From Candidatus Pantoea formicae (GTDB taxonomy: Bacteria; Pseudomonadota; Gammaproteobacteria; Enterobacterales; Enterobacteriaceae), in contig NZ_VWXD01000002.1 in assembly GCF_011752625.1 (NCBI RefSeq), positions 682,001 through 746,000 on the forward strand: a stretch of 64,000 nt of DNA, written 5' to 3'. The notes under the pieces are model-generated. The model did not search any database. It worked only from the letters and a program-made list of their open reading frames with translations, and had not been told where the DNA came from. Within the stretch, counting starts at the first letter, position 1. The number at the start of each line of letters is the position of its first letter. The position numbers and the translations under genes are program-made. This document shows, piece by piece, positions 1-9,586 of the stretch.

Positions 1-1359
1 GTTGAACGCAATGTTCTGTTCTGGATCCAGCACTTCCAGCAATGCTGATGCCGGATCGCCGCGCATATCGGACGACATCTTATCGATCTCATCCAACAGG
101 AACAGCGGGTTCTTCACGCCGACTTTTGCCATTTTCTGGATCAGTTTGCCCGGCATAGAACCGATGTAAGTACGGCGGTGTCCGCGGATTTCCGCTTCAT
201 CGCGCACGCCACCCAGTGCCATACGTACATACTTACGGCCAGTGGCCTTCGCGATTGACTGACCGAGTGAGGTTTTACCTACACCTGGCGGTCCAACGAG
301 ACACAGAATCGGCCCTTTGATTTTGCTGACGCGACTTTGCACCGCAAGATACTCAAGAATGCGATCTTTCACGCGTTCCAGACCGTAATGGTCGGTATCC
401 AGCGTTTCCTGCGCTTTCAGCAGGTCTTTTTTCACCTTGCTGCGCGCAACCCACGGCACCTGAACCATCCAATCGATGTAGCCGCGAACCACCGTCGCTT
501 CTGCAGACATAGGCGACATCATCTTCAGCTTCTGCAACTCAGCTTCCGCTTTTTCGCGCGCTTCTGTCGGCATTTTCGCCGCATCAATTTTACGTTTCAG
601 CGCTTCGTATTCGTCCGGCGCATCATCCATTTCGCCCAGCTCTTTCTGAATGGCCTTCATCTGCTCATTCAGGTAGTACTCGCGCTGGCTTTTTTCCATC
701 TGCTTTTTAACGCGGTTGCGAATGCGTTTCTCTACCTGCAGCAGATCGATTTCTGATTCCATCATCGCCATCAGATATTCCAGACGTTCATTCACGTCGG
801 ACATCTCCAGCACGGACTGTTTATCAGCCAGTTTCAGCGGCATGTGCGCTGCTACGGTGTCGGCGAGACGCGCCGCATCGTCGATGCTGTTGAGCGAGGT
901 TAACACCTCTGGCGGGATTTTTTTATTAAGCTTGATGTAGCCTTCAAACTGATTGATGGCAGTACGCACCAGCACTTCCTGCTCACGCTCTTCAATTTCA
1001 GGCGAAATCAGGTACTCGGCTTGGGCAACAAAATGGTCGCCATTATCGGCCAGCGTGGTGATATGCGCGCGCTGTAAGCCTTCGACCAGCACTTTAACGG
1101 TGCCATCGGGCAGCTTAAGCATCTGCAATACGGAAGCGACGGTCCCTACTGAGAAGAGATCGTTAATACCAGGTTCATCCGTTGAAGCCTCTTTCTGGGC
1201 AACCAGCATGATCTTCTTGTCATGATCCATCGCCGCTTCGAGGCAACGGATCGATTTTTCCCGACCAACAAACAACGGAATTACCATGTGCGGATAAACC
1301 ACCACGTCGCGCAATGGCAACACGGGGATTTCAATGCGTTCAGAACGCTCAGGATTCAT
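1..1359 (-). CDS. lon: ATP-dependent protease Lon, N-terminal 453 residues (runs off window start)
   Basis: Lon is a cytosolic AAA+ serine protease that unfolds and degrades damaged proteins and short-lived regulators. The reading frame begins [14 protein letters not shown], the usual enterobacterial Lon start, and stays open to base 1. The part inside the window covers the substrate-binding N-domain, the coiled-coil region and the first part of the AAA+ module: Walker A GPPGVGKT at residues 356-363 and Walker [11 protein letters not shown] shortly after. The second half of the AAA+ module and the Ser-Lys protease domain (normally to about residue 784) lie outside, so integrity cannot be judged. 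It lies downstream of clpX on the same strand, separated by a terminator and its own heat-shock-type promoter. The family identification is secure. Confidence 0.98.
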   Translation of the reverse strand, partial: MNPERSERIEIPVLPLRDVVVYPHMVIPLFVGREKSIRCLEAAMDHDKKIMLVAQKEASTDEPGINDLFSVGTVASVLQMLKLPDGTVKVLVEGLQRAHITTLADNGDHFVAQAEYLISPEIEEREQEVLVRTAINQFEGYIKLNKKIPPEVLTSLNSIDDAARLADTVAAHMPLKLADKQSVLEMSDVNERLEYLMAMMESEIDLLQVEKRIRNRVKKQMEKSQREYYLNEQMKAIQKELGEMDDAPDEYEALKRKIDAAKMPTEAREKAEAELQKLKMMSPMSAEATVVRGYIDWMVQVPWVARSKVKKDLLKAQETLDTDHYGLERVKDRILEYLAVQSRVSKIKGPILCLVGPPGVGKTSLGQSIAKATGRKYVRMALGGVRDEAEIRGHRRTYIGSMPGKLIQKMAKVGVKNPLFLLDEIDKMSSDMRGDPASALLEVLDPEQNIAFN

Positions 1360-1443
1360 AGAGCTCTCTCTTAGTTTAATGTCCGCCAGGTGTATGGGTA
1401 CAGCGCAATAGAAGTTTTGCAGTTAAACCCACAGGATATTGAG

Positions 1444-1471
1444 TATATGGGGATGCTTGGTCGACATTCAA
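1444..1471 (-). promoter_or_regulatory. Sigma-32 (heat-shock) type promoter of lon
   Basis: On the minus strand TTGAA (1471-1467) is followed after 14 bases by CCCCATATA (1452-1444). This matches the known RpoH consensus (CTTGAA, 13-15 bases, CCCCATnT). It lies about 85 bases upstream of the lon ATG. Known biology of lon agrees; activity here is inferred from sequence. Confidence 0.85.
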
Positions 1472-1487
1472 TGTCACGGGTGAGAGA

Positions 1488-1518
1488 AAAACAAAAGGGG
1501 AAAACATTTTCCCCTTTT
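1488..1518 (-). terminator. Rho-independent terminator after clpX
   Basis: A minus-strand hairpin with arms AAAAGGGGAAAA and TTTTCCCCTTTT (1493-1518) is followed by GTTTTTC. It lies 30 bases past the clpX stop and upstream of the lon promoter, so it should separate clpPX from lon transcription. Confidence 0.75.
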
Positions 1519-1547
1519 TAAGATAACCACATGGTGCGATTGCTTAT

Positions 1548-2819
1548 TTATTCGCCAGAAGCCTGAGCTTCATGCTTGCCATAAATCAGCATCGGCTCTG
1601 ATTGACCGTCAATCACTGACTCATCAATCACCACCTTCTCAACGTCTTCCATTGAAGGTAGGTCGTACATGGTTTCCAGCAGTGCGCCTTCAACGATAGA
1701 GCGCAGACCACGTGCACCGGTTTTACGTGACATCGCTTTCTTGGCGATCGCCGTCAGCGCTTCATCACGGAATTCCAGCTCAACACCTTCCAGATTAAAC
1801 AACGCCTGGTACTGTTTCGTCAGCGCATTCTTCGGCTCACGCAGAATTTGAATCAGCGCTTCTTCGCTCAATTCATTCAGTGTCGCCACGACGGGCAGAC
1901 GACCAATAAATTCAGGAATTAAACCGAACTTGATCAAATCTTCAGGTTCAACCTGCGACAGCAACTCGCCTTCGCTGGCTTTCTGCGATTTACCTTTTAC
2001 CGTTGCACCGAAACCAATACCCGATCCGGTTTCAACACGCTGGGAAATCACTTTATCGAGGCCAGCAAATGCACCACCACAGATAAACAGAATCTTAGAG
2101 GTATCAACCTGCAAGAATTCCTGCTGCGGATGTTTACGTCCGCCCTGCGGAGGAACAGCAGCCACAGTCCCTTCGATCAGTTTCAACAGAGCCTGCTGTA
2201 CGCCTTCACCGGAAACGTCACGGGTGATTGACGGGTTGTCTGACTTACGAGAAATCTTGTCGATTTCATCGATGTAGACGATACCGCGCTGTGCTTTCTG
2301 CACGTCGTAATCACACTTTTGCAGCAGTTTCTGGATGATGTTTTCCACATCCTCACCCACATAACCCGCTTCGGTCAGGGTGGTGGCATCCGCCATGGTA
2401 AACGGAACATCCAGTAGACGTGCCAGCGTTTCAGCCAACAACGTTTTACCGCTACCGGTTGGACCGATCAGCAGAATGTTACTTTTGCCCAGCTCGATAC
2501 CATTGCTGGTATCGCCATTGCGCAGACGTTTGTAGTGATTGTACACCGCTACCGCCAGCACTTTTTTAGCCTTTTCCTGACCGATGACGTAATCATCTAA
2601 ATGATGACGAATTTCATGCGGCGTCGGCAGAGCACTGCGCTCGCGATGCGGGGCAACTTCTTTAATCTCTTCGCGAATGATGTCATTGCACAAATCAACA
2701 CATTCGTCGCAAATATACACTGACGGCCCGGCAATCAGCTTACGGACTTCATGCTGGCTTTTGCCGCAGAAAGAGCAGTACAGCAACTTACCTGAACCGT
2801 CTTTGCGCTTATCTGTCAT
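1548..2819 (-). CDS. clpX: ATP-dependent Clp protease ATP-binding subunit ClpX
   Basis: This AAA+ unfoldase recognises tagged substrates and feeds them to ClpP in the cytosol. The 423-residue protein is nearly identical to E. coli ClpX (424). The zinc-binding domain has Cys15, Cys18, Cys37 and Cys40. Walker A GPTGSGKT is at 119-126, Walker B IVYIDEID at about 180-187, and a GIGFGA segment corresponds to the IGF loop that docks on ClpP. The start ATG is the conserved one ([10 protein letters not shown]). It follows clpP with a 127-base gap containing a hairpin, the usual clpPX arrangement, so both are probably expressed from the heat-shock-type promoter upstream of clpP. Confidence 0.98.
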   Translation of the reverse strand: MTDKRKDGSGKLLYCSFCGKSQHEVRKLIAGPSVYICDECVDLCNDIIREEIKEVAPHRERSALPTPHEIRHHLDDYVIGQEKAKKVLAVAVYNHYKRLRNGDTSNGIELGKSNILLIGPTGSGKTLLAETLARLLDVPFTMADATTLTEAGYVGEDVENIIQKLLQKCDYDVQKAQRGIVYIDEIDKISRKSDNPSITRDVSGEGVQQALLKLIEGTVAAVPPQGGRKHPQQEFLQVDTSKILFICGGAFAGLDKVISQRVETGSGIGFGATVKGKSQKASEGELLSQVEPEDLIKFGLIPEFIGRLPVVATLNELSEEALIQILREPKNALTKQYQALFNLEGVELEFRDEALTAIAKKAMSRKTGARGLRSIVEGALLETMYDLPSMEDVEKVVIDESVIDGQSEPMLIYGKHEAQASGE

Positions 2820-2900
2820 CAGCTAACCTCTTTTCGTTCTCAGACCCAATTTGGTGTACGGCACTGGCCGCACATCAACGGCCGATATTCATTCAACTCA

Positions 2901-2939
2901 CCTGCCTACGCCCTTAACTATAGCGTAAGGGGCAGGCAG
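2901..2939 (-). other. Hairpin in the clpP-clpX gap
   Basis: An imperfect inverted repeat (CTGCC..CCCTTA paired with TAAGGG..GGCAG) lies just after the clpP stop with no U-run. It looks like an RNA-stability or partial-attenuation hairpin between clpP and clpX rather than a full terminator. Function is inferred. Confidence 0.5.
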
Positions 2940-2946
2940 ATGTGTC

Positions 2947-3570
2947 TTATTGGCGATGCGTCAGGATGGAATCTACCAAGCCATACTCTACCGCTTCGCT
3001 GGCGGAGAGGAAACGATCGCGCTCAGTGTCGCGTTCGATCTGCTCCAACGATTTGCCGGTATGTTCAGCCATCAATTCATTCATACGCTGTTTCACTTTC
3101 AGGATTTCACGCGCATGGATTTCGATATCCGTCGCCTGGCCCTGATAACCGCCCAGCGGCTGGTGAATCATCACACGGGAATTAGGCAGACAGAAGCGTT
3201 TGCCCTTCGTACCTGCGGTCAGCAGGAACGCACCCATCGAGCAAGCCTGACCCATACAGATAGTGCTGACGTCCGGCTTGATGAATTTCATTGTGTCATA
3301 AATCGACATCCCGGCAGTAATCACGCCGCCTGGCGAGTTAATGTAGAGATAAATGTCTTTTTCAGGATTCTCAGCTTCCAGAAACAGCATCTGCGCCACG
3401 ATCAGGTTAGCCATATGATCTTCAACCTGGCCGGTCAGGAAGATCACACGCTCTTTGAGCAGGCGGGAGTAGATGTCGTAAGAACGCTCGCCACGCGAGG
3501 TTTGTTCGACCACCATTGGCACCAGCGCCATGTGCGGTGCAGTAAATTCACGATCGCCACTGTATGACAT
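2947..3570 (-). CDS. clpP: ATP-dependent Clp protease proteolytic subunit ClpP
   Basis: ClpP is a serine peptidase that forms the barrel-shaped chamber partnered by ClpX or ClpA. The 207-residue product has the family length. The catalytic triad is visible as Ser111 (in GQACSMGAF), His136 (in [10 protein letters not shown]) and Asp185 (in RDTERDRF). The N-terminal propeptide and the MALVP sequence at its processing site are conserved. The gene leads the clpP-clpX unit on the minus strand, downstream of tig, with a heat-shock-type promoter about 145 bases upstream. Confidence 0.98.
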   Translation of the reverse strand: MSYSGDREFTAPHMALVPMVVEQTSRGERSYDIYSRLLKERVIFLTGQVEDHMANLIVAQMLFLEAENPEKDIYLYINSPGGVITAGMSIYDTMKFIKPDVSTICMGQACSMGAFLLTAGTKGKRFCLPNSRVMIHQPLGGYQGQATDIEIHAREILKVKQRMNELMAEHTGKSLEQIERDTERDRFLSASEAVEYGLVDSILTHRQ

Positions 3571-3713
3571 TACCGTCTCCTGATAAATTTCATTGGCAAC
3601 ATTCTGTACCGATATTACGTGAGGCGCGTCGGGAAAACTATGCGCTGCCCCCTCACTCCGACATAACAGGACGGTTAATCAGCCAGTCTCACTGTTTTCA
3701 TGCATTCTCCCTG

Positions 3714-3743
3714 TATCTGGGGATGCTGCCCAGTTGTTTCAAG
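3714..3743 (-). promoter_or_regulatory. Sigma-32 type promoter of clpPX
   Basis: Minus-strand CTTGAAA (3743-3737) is separated from CCCCAGATA (3722-3714) by a spacer compatible with the RpoH consensus. It sits in the 336-base tig-clpP gap, which otherwise holds only the tig terminator. Assignment is by motif and by the known heat-shock control of clpP. Confidence 0.75.
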
Positions 3744-3845
3744 CATAACAACCTTTTGCTCAATCGCTAACACGGAAAAAGAGCTTAGCGAACAATTTGC
3801 CGATTAATTAAGCAAATAGAGGACAAATCTGTGTGCTTAGCCCCT

Positions 3846-3882
3846 AAAAAAGAAAAAGCCCGCGACTTTTCAGTCACGGGCT
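3846..3882 (-). terminator. Rho-independent terminator of tig
   Basis: A minus-strand stem AGCCCGTGAC/GTCGCGGGCT (3857-3882) is followed by TTTTTCTTTTTT. It lies 25 bases after the tig stop. A classic terminator. Confidence 0.9.
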
Positions 3883-3906
3883 TAGCACTTTCGGTTAACT
3901 AAAGGA

Positions 3907-5211
3907 TCAAGCCGCTGAGGTCTGGTTCATCAGCTCCTGGAAGTTAGTTGCTTTGTCGGTCACTTTAGCTTTCGCCAGTACCGCTTCAACAGCCTGCTCT
4001 TCCAGTGCGACGTTGCGCATGTTGTTCATCAGCTCGTTGTTCTTGCTGTAGAACTCGATCACTTCTTGCGGATCTTCGTACGCAGAAGCCATCTCTTCGA
4101 TCAGCGCTTTAACGCGGTCTTCGTCAGCTTTCAGCTCGTTGATGCGAATCACTTCGCCCAGCAGCAAGCCAACAACAACGCGACGTTTTGCCTGCTCTTC
4201 GAACAGTTCACGCGGCAGCTCGAAAGCTTGCTTCTCGTTGCCACCAAAACGCTGAGCAGCCTGACGACGCAGAACGTCGATTTCGCTGTCGATCAACGCA
4301 ACAGGTACGTCGATTTCGTTGGCTTCAACCAGACCATCAATCGCCTGAGTTTTCACGCGATTACGGATAGCGCCTTTCAGCTCACGGTCCATGTTCTTAA
4401 GCACTTCTGCACGCAGACCAGCAACGGAACCATCTTCAACGCCAAAGCGTTTGATGAATTCTTCAGTCAGTTCTGGCAGCTCGCGAGTTTCTACTTTCTT
4501 CAGCACGATTTCGAACTTCGCGTCTTTCCCTTTCAGGGTTTCAGCGTGGTAATCGTCTGGGAATTTCACGTCGATAGTGAAGGTTTCGCCCGCTTTGTGG
4601 CCAACAACACCTTCTTCGAAGCCTGGGATCATACGACCCTGGCCCATCGCCAGTACGAAGTCAGACGCTTTGCCGCCTTCGAACTCTTCGCCGTCTACTG
4701 AACCAGAGAAGTCGATGGTTGCGCGATCTTCAGCAGTCGCTGCAGCTTCGCTCTCTTTCCAGGTCGCCTGCTGCTTCTGCAGGGTTTCCAGCATGGTGTC
4801 GACATCAGCGTCGGTAACTTCAACAACTGGCTTCTCAACTTCGATTGCGTCCAGGCCTTTCAGCTCAACTTCTGGATACACTTCGAACTCGACCGCGTAG
4901 GTGAAATCTTCACCTTCTTTATACTCACCCGGCACGTAGTTAGGTGCGCCAGCTGGGTTGATTTTCTCTTTGATGATGGCGTCAACGAAGTTGCGCGTCA
5001 TCAGCTCGCCCAGCACGTCCTGGCGAACAGAAGCACCGTAGCGCTGAGAAATGATGTTCGCTGGCACTTTGCCTTTACGGAAACCGTCGATACGGACTTT
5101 CTTAGCCACTTCCACCAGTTCTTTCTTCACTGCGCTTTCGATGCTGTCCGCTGGAACAGTAATCGAAATGCGACGGCCCAGACCCTGAGTGGTTTCTACT
5201 GAAACTGTCAT
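3907..5211 (-). CDS. tig: Trigger factor, ribosome-associated chaperone and prolyl isomerase
   Basis: Trigger factor binds the ribosomal exit tunnel and protects nascent chains. The protein has 434 residues (E. coli 432). The N-terminal ribosome-binding domain carries the signature GFRKGKVP at about residues 43-50. The FKBP-type PPIase domain follows at about 150-240, and a helical C-terminal domain forms the chaperone arms. The start [14 protein letters not shown] aligns with the family. It is transcribed from its own sigma-70-type promoter (-10 at 5362-5367), with a leader of about 140 bases, and ends in a strong terminator before clpP. Confidence 0.98.
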   Translation of the reverse strand: MTVSVETTQGLGRRISITVPADSIESAVKKELVEVAKKVRIDGFRKGKVPANIISQRYGASVRQDVLGELMTRNFVDAIIKEKINPAGAPNYVPGEYKEGEDFTYAVEFEVYPEVELKGLDAIEVEKPVVEVTDADVDTMLETLQKQQATWKESEAAATAEDRATIDFSGSVDGEEFEGGKASDFVLAMGQGRMIPGFEEGVVGHKAGETFTIDVKFPDDYHAETLKGKDAKFEIVLKKVETRELPELTEEFIKRFGVEDGSVAGLRAEVLKNMDRELKGAIRNRVKTQAIDGLVEANEIDVPVALIDSEIDVLRRQAAQRFGGNEKQAFELPRELFEEQAKRRVVVGLLLGEVIRINELKADEDRVKALIEEMASAYEDPQEVIEFYSKNNELMNNMRNVALEEQAVEAVLAKAKVTDKATNFQELMNQTSAA

Positions 5212-5361
5212 CTTGTTACCTCAAAAAATCACGTGCTCGGTCAACTTCAGACACCACACATTAAATGCGCCGTATCCAACAATCGGGACAGCCTCTGCAG
5301 GCAGAACCTAATCCCTGTCACCAGAAGCGTCCCGAAGACATTCCGGAAAAATAGACGCCGC

Positions 5362-5390
5362 ATTATAGCGGCATCGCTGGAATGAGTCGA
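5362..5390 (-). promoter_or_regulatory. Sigma-70 type promoter of tig
   Basis: The minus strand shows TCGACT (5390-5385), a 17-base spacer and a perfect TATAAT (5367-5362). This is the best promoter in the roughly 300-base tig-bolA gap, where I otherwise see only the bolA terminator. Confidence 0.7.
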
Positions 5391-5461
5391 GGCTGCAAAC
5401 TCACCACTTTTTAGCGGTTTTGCTGCTTTTTTGCGCCATGGATCGCGTTTAAGGGTAATAA

Positions 5462-5491
5462 ATGAAAAGAAAACGGCCCGCAGGCCGTTTT
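5462..5491 (-). terminator. Rho-independent terminator of bolA
   Basis: Arms AAAACGGCC and GGCCGTTTT (5470-5491) with a CGCA/TGCG loop are followed on the minus strand by CTTTTCATTT. It is 22 bases after the bolA stop. Confidence 0.8.
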
Positions 5492-5512
5492 AAAGAAAGG
5501 ATTTTGGCAGGT

Positions 5513-5827
5513 TTAGGCGAGGGTGCCCGCACCACGACAGTTTGGGGATGCCAGTACAGTGTCTTGCAATCCATCCCACTCTTTTTGTGTGTAGGTATGC
5601 AATGCCAGCGCGTGCACGCTTCCTGCCAACTCTTCCGTCAATTCGCCATAAATGGCGCGATGACGCTGCAGGAATCGTTGGCCGGTAAACAGGTCGCTGA
5701 CAATCACGACTTTAAAGTGACTTTCAGAACCAGCGGGCACGTTATGACGGTAGCTCTCATCATGCACTTCGAGATGTGCAGGTTCGAACGCCTTACGCAG
5801 CTTTTCTTCTATTTGTTCGCGAATCAT
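5513..5827 (-). CDS. bolA: BolA family morphogene / stress regulator
   Basis: BolA is a small stress- and stationary-phase protein that affects cell shape and works with monothiol glutaredoxins on iron-sulfur trafficking. The 104-residue product matches E. coli BolA along its length. It has the class-II KH-like fold with [11 protein letters not shown] and HRAIYGEL segments, the conserved HALALHTYT motif, and the C-terminal GAGTLA tail. It is monocistronic, between the tig promoter region and the divergent yajG gene. Confidence 0.96.
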   Translation of the reverse strand: MIREQIEEKLRKAFEPAHLEVHDESYRHNVPAGSESHFKVVIVSDLFTGQRFLQRHRAIYGELTEELAGSVHALALHTYTQKEWDGLQDTVLASPNCRGAGTLA

Positions 5828-6044
5828 TGTTAACTCTCCTCAACGGCGAGCGCTGTGCCCATCTGTTTAAATATTAGTAGGTTTTTTGCCCATCCCGCAG
5901 GCGCACCGGAAATAATTCCAGATCTGCTGCGCATCTTAACGGGCTCATTCTTCAGGTCAACGCTGTTACGTGACCGTCTGTCCGAAAAAAGCCTTTACAA
6001 TCAATTTCCACTGGCACGGGGCTTTTTTCGCCGTCGCGCAATGC

Positions 6045-6050
6045 TATGAT
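6045..6050 (+). promoter_or_regulatory. Candidate -10 box for yajG-ampG
   Basis: TATGAT lies 45 bases upstream of the chosen yajG start, with no convincing -35 partner. Low-confidence promoter call based on the -10 alone. Confidence 0.35.
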
Positions 6051-6094
6051 GGCCGCAGTTTTGCAAACCAACCCATATGCTAACGAGAATGAGT

Positions 6095-6673
6095 ATGTTG
6101 AAAAAACTGTTATTCCCTCTGCTGGCTGCTTTTATTTTGGCCGGCTGCGCCAGCAATAACACTACCCTGAACATTCAGCCTAAGATCCAGCTGCCACAGC
6201 AAGATCCTGGCTTAATGGGCGCGACCATCAGCGTTAACGGTGCCGATCAGCGTTCCGATCAGGCACTGGCAAAAGTGAATCGTGACGGTCAGTTAGTCAC
6301 TTTAACGCCATCTCGCGATCTGCGTTTCCTGCTACAGGAAGTGCTGGAGAAGCAGATGACTGCACGCGGTTATATGATCGGACCTAACGGTGCGGTTGAC
6401 CTGCAGATTGTGGTGAATGGTCTTTACGCTGATGTGACACAAGGTAACGTGCGTTACAGCATTACGACCAAAGCTGACATTTCCATCATTGCGACCGCGA
6501 AAAACGGTAACAAGCAGGTGAAAAATTACCGTCAGACTTACAGCGTAGAAGGCGCGTTTACCGCCACTAACGCGAAGATCACCAACGCGGTTAACTCAAC
6601 CCTGAGTGACGTGATTGCTGATATGGCGCAGGACACCAGCGTTCACGAGTTTATCAAACAGAACGCCCGCTAA
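6095..6673 (+). CDS. yajG: YajG family lipoprotein
   Basis: This is a predicted outer-membrane lipoprotein of the YajG family; its molecular role is not established. A signal peptide (MLKKLLFPLLAAFILAGC) ends in the lipobox LAGC, so the mature protein starts at Cys18. The body matches E. coli YajG closely (QQDPGLMGATISVNGADQR, LRFLLQEVLEKQMTARGYM, HEFIKQNAR end). In-frame ATGs also exist at 6077 and 6089. I chose 6095 because it gives the compact family signal peptide. It precedes ampG on the same strand, with a GC-rich hairpin between them. Confidence 0.95.
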   Translation: MLKKLLFPLLAAFILAGCASNNTTLNIQPKIQLPQQDPGLMGATISVNGADQRSDQALAKVNRDGQLVTLTPSRDLRFLLQEVLEKQMTARGYMIGPNGAVDLQIVVNGLYADVTQGNVRYSITTKADISIIATAKNGNKQVKNYRQTYSVEGAFTATNAKITNAVNSTLSDVIADMAQDTSVHEFIKQNAR

Positions 6674-6687
6674 TTCCTCAGCTATTC

Positions 6688-6711
6688 TGCCCGGCTATCT
6701 TTGGCCGGGCA
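6688..6711 (+). other. Hairpin between yajG and ampG
   Basis: TGCCCGGC pairs with GCCGGGCA around a short loop, 15 bases after the yajG stop. There is no strong U-run, so it is more likely an attenuating or 3'-stabilising hairpin than a full stop for transcription into ampG. Confidence 0.5.
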
Positions 6712-6727
6712 TCATTTCAGGTTGGTT

Positions 6728-8215
6728 ATGACTTCTCATTATCTGCGTATTTTTACCCAACGTAATGCGGCCGTTTTGCTGCTATTGGGTTTTGCTTCAG
6801 GACTGCCGTTGGCCTTAACAGCAGGCACCTTACAGGCGTGGATGACCGTCGAGAATGTTGACCTGAAAACCATTGGTTTTTTCTCCCTTGTCGGCCAAGC
6901 ATATGTGTTCAAGTTCCTGTGGTCGCCGATGATGGATCGTTATACCCCGCCGTTTCTCGGACGCCGCCGGGGCTGGTTGCTGGTCACACAACTGGCGCTC
7001 ATTGCGGGCATCATCGCCATGGGTTTCATGCAACCTTCGCGTGACCTGACGCTGCTTGCCGCTCTGGCGGTGATCGTCGCCTTCTGCTCGGCTTCGCAGG
7101 ATATTGTCTTTGATGCCTGGAAAACGGATGTGTTGCCGCCTGAAGAACGCGGCAGCGGTGCGGCTATTACCGTGCTCGGATACCGTCTGGCGATGCTGAT
7201 TTCAGGGGGGCTTGCGCTTTGGCTGGCGGATCGCTATTTAGGCTGGCAAGCCACTTATTGGCTCATGGCCCTGTTGATGGTGCCAGGATTGATCGCCACC
7301 CTCTTGGCAAAAGAACCCGCAGCGCCCGCACGCGAACCCCACTCGCTTCGCCAGGCGGTATCACTCCCGTTAAAAGACTTCTTCCTGCGTAACAATGCCT
7401 GGCTTCTGATCACCTTAATCATCCTCTATAAGCTGGGCGATGCGTTTGCCGCCTCGCTGACCACCACCTTCCTGATTCGTGGCGTTGGATTCAGCGCTGG
7501 GGATGTCGGTTTAGTTAATAAAACACTCGGACTGCTCGCAACGATTGTCGGTGCGCTTTACGGCGGCGTGCTGATGCAGCGCCTGAGTCTGTTCCGCGCC
7601 TTGATGATCTTCGGCATCTTACAGGCCGTCTCTAACTTTGCTTATTGGCTGTTGGCCGTCACCCCTCCACATTTATGGAGTATGGCGAGCGCGGTGTTCA
7701 TCGAAAACCTGTGTGGTGGCATGGGCACCGCGGCCTTCGTTGCCCTGTTAATGACGTTGTGCAACAAGTCTTTCTCCGCCACACAGTTCGCCCTACTTTC
7801 TGCGCTCTCTGCTGTCGGTCGCGTTTATGTCGGGCCTGCTGCGGGTTGGCTGGTGGATCTATGGGGATGGCCGACCTTTTATGCCTTTACGGTATTCGCC
7901 GGTGTGCCGGGGTTGTTACTACTCTGGGTTTGTCGCGGCACGCTGCTGGCCCTTCAGCAAAGCGGTGAGTTTGTGATGCGCAGCCTCTGGCCAGAGGGCT
8001 ATCGCTGGACAGTGCGCTTATTTAGCGTCGGCTGTAGCCTGCTGGTGTTATGGTTGCTGGCGTTGGCGCTCAATGCCGCTGGCATTGCACAGATAGCGCA
8101 CTGGCTTGCGCCGCTTTTTGAGGCTGGCATGGTGCTGGCACTGGTCGCTGTTGCGTTAGGGGTCATGCTGGACTGTTTGGCTTTGCGAAAGATGGCAAGT
8201 AACAATCTGAGTTAA
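6728..8215 (+). CDS. ampG: AmpG, anhydromuropeptide permease
   Basis: AmpG is an inner-membrane major-facilitator permease that imports GlcNAc-anhydroMurNAc peptides for cell-wall recycling. Through those ligands it can affect AmpC beta-lactamase induction. From the ATG at 6728 the product is 495 residues (E. coli 491) with about 14 hydrophobic helices. Signature stretches include LGFASGLPLALTAGTLQAWM, FCSASQDIVFDAWKTDVLP and NLCGGMGTAAFVALLMTLCN. An upstream in-frame ATG at 6701 lies inside the hairpin and would add nine non-conserved residues, so I rejected it. Confidence 0.97.
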   Translation: MTSHYLRIFTQRNAAVLLLLGFASGLPLALTAGTLQAWMTVENVDLKTIGFFSLVGQAYVFKFLWSPMMDRYTPPFLGRRRGWLLVTQLALIAGIIAMGFMQPSRDLTLLAALAVIVAFCSASQDIVFDAWKTDVLPPEERGSGAAITVLGYRLAMLISGGLALWLADRYLGWQATYWLMALLMVPGLIATLLAKEPAAPAREPHSLRQAVSLPLKDFFLRNNAWLLITLIILYKLGDAFAASLTTTFLIRGVGFSAGDVGLVNKTLGLLATIVGALYGGVLMQRLSLFRALMIFGILQAVSNFAYWLLAVTPPHLWSMASAVFIENLCGGMGTAAFVALLMTLCNKSFSATQFALLSALSAVGRVYVGPAAGWLVDLWGWPTFYAFTVFAGVPGLLLLWVCRGTLLALQQSGEFVMRSLWPEGYRWTVRLFSVGCSLLVLWLLALALNAAGIAQIAHWLAPLFEAGMVLALVAVALGVMLDCLALRKMASNNLS

Positions 8216-8525
8216 GTATTCGTAATTTGCCAATCACTCAATATTTGGCTAAAAAAATAACGATGCACTCATTTTAACGAATAGCATTTTTTTCATCGCG
8301 AAAAAGAAACATTTAATTAACACCCGTAGATAATATTAAAATCCGGTGAGCAATTACTTTGTAGGAAATTCATCACCCAAATGCTACATAATTGTTAAAT
8401 AAATGAGCATTAAAAGTACGGTTTATGCTTTCCCTGATTTTTCTACGGTTTCTGTCATCTGTTTTTGTTATATTGCCGCCAACTGCTTGTCGTAATTAAT
8501 AATTTGTCACCCTGCGCAACATCTG

Positions 8526-8549
8526 TGACACCCTTAGCAAAAGGTGTCA
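8526..8549. promoter_or_regulatory. Inverted repeat TGACACC-N10-GGTGTCA upstream of the cyo promoter
   Basis: Perfect 7-bp arms separated by 10 bases lie about 30 bases upstream of the -35 box. A further CTGACACA half-site lies at about 8558-8565. This is consistent with an operator for a dimeric regulator; which one is unknown. Confidence 0.45.
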
Positions 8550-8577
8550 ACAGCCATCTGACACATCCTTAAGCTGG

Positions 8578-8606
8578 TTTACACTGCATAAACCTTCCCG
8601 TAAAAT
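8578..8606 (+). promoter_or_regulatory. Sigma-70 promoter of cyoABCDE
   Basis: TTTACA (8578-8583), a 17-base spacer and TAAAAT (8601-8606) give a near-consensus promoter about 50 bases before the cyoA ATG. This implies a short leader. Confidence 0.75.
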
Positions 8607-8655
8607 GCGCGCACACTTAAACGACAATAGAGCCCTTTGTCATTGAGGTCGTTAA

Positions 8656-9582
8656 ATGAGACTCAGGAAATACAATAAAAGTTTGGGGATTTTGTCATTA
8701 ATTGCAGGCGCTGTATTACTCAGTGGCTGTGATAGTGCGTTGTTAAATCCCAAAGGACAGATTGCACTGGAGCAACGTTCGTTGATTCTGACAGCTTTCG
8801 GCTTGATGATGATCGTCGTAATCCCAGCAGTCTTCATGGCGGTATTCTTTGCCTGGAAATATCGGGCATCAAATACTAATGCAACATATAGCCCTAACTG
8901 GTCACACTCTAATAAAGTAGAAGCTGTGGTTTGGACCATTCCGATCCTGATCATTATCTTCCTCGGTGTGCTGACCTGGAAATCGACTCACGCTCTGGAG
9001 CCAAGCAAACCGCTCGTCTCTGACGTGAAACCGATTGAGATTGATGTTGTCGCGCTGGACTGGAAATGGCTGTTTATCTACCCTGAACAGGGTATTGCAA
9101 CCGTTAACCAGATTGCCTTCCCGGCAAATACTCCGGTGAACTTCAAGATCACCTCCAACTCCGTAATGAACTCCTTCTTTATTCCTACGCTCGGTAGCCA
9201 GATCTACGCCATGGCGGGCATGCAGACTAAACTGCACCTGATCGCCAATGAGCCAGGAACATTCGACGGTATCTCTGCGAACTTCAGTGGTCGCGGTTTC
9301 TCTGGCATGAAGTTCAAAGCCATTGCCACCAAAGACGATGCTGAATTCCAGCAGTGGGTTGATAAAGTTAAAGCGGCACCTAACGCGCTGACCAACATGG
9401 ATGATTTCGAGAAACTGGCTGCGCCAAGCGAAAATCACCCAGTGGAATATTTCTCAACTGCGAATCCAGAACTGTTCAAGCAGGTTATTGATAAGTTCAT
9501 GATGAGCCACGGGAAGATGGACATGCCAGAGCACAAAGGTATGGACATGAATCACGCCGCTGCTGCGGGAGCCGAGGAATAA
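8656..9582 (+). CDS. cyoA: Cytochrome bo3 ubiquinol oxidase subunit II
   Basis: Subunit II of the proton-pumping terminal oxidase that takes electrons from ubiquinol at high oxygen. The 308-residue protein has a lipoprotein signal ending LLSGC (Cys25) and two membrane helices. A periplasmic cupredoxin-fold domain ([16 protein letters not shown]) follows; like other quinol oxidases it lacks the CuA cysteine ligands. The C-terminus is His/Met-rich ([16 protein letters not shown]). It is the first gene of the operon, four bases upstream of cyoB. Confidence 0.97.
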   Translation: MRLRKYNKSLGILSLIAGAVLLSGCDSALLNPKGQIALEQRSLILTAFGLMMIVVIPAVFMAVFFAWKYRASNTNATYSPNWSHSNKVEAVVWTIPILIIIFLGVLTWKSTHALEPSKPLVSDVKPIEIDVVALDWKWLFIYPEQGIATVNQIAFPANTPVNFKITSNSVMNSFFIPTLGSQIYAMAGMQTKLHLIANEPGTFDGISANFSGRGFSGMKFKAIATKDDAEFQQWVDKVKAAPNALTNMDDFEKLAAPSENHPVEYFSTANPELFKQVIDKFMMSHGKMDMPEHKGMDMNHAAAAGAEE

Positions 9583-9586
9583 TACG

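Larger units (their letters stand above)
8216..8655 (+). promoter_or_regulatory. AT-rich control region upstream of cyoA
   Basis: This is 440 bases without a gene. The first 250 bases are AT-rich and show no convincing motif. The distal part holds an inverted repeat (8526-8549) and the promoter described separately. The cyo operon is known to be controlled by oxygen (ArcA, Fnr) in E. coli. I could not assign such sites with confidence. Confidence 0.5.

Noticed and set aside
2950..3567. 205-codon frame antisense to clpP
   Set aside because: Exact mirror of a highly conserved gene, His/Phe/Arg-rich, no start signals.
6001..6050. TGGCACGGGGC near 6012 as a sigma-54 promoter for yajG
   Set aside because: The -12 GC is missing at the required 10-base spacing.
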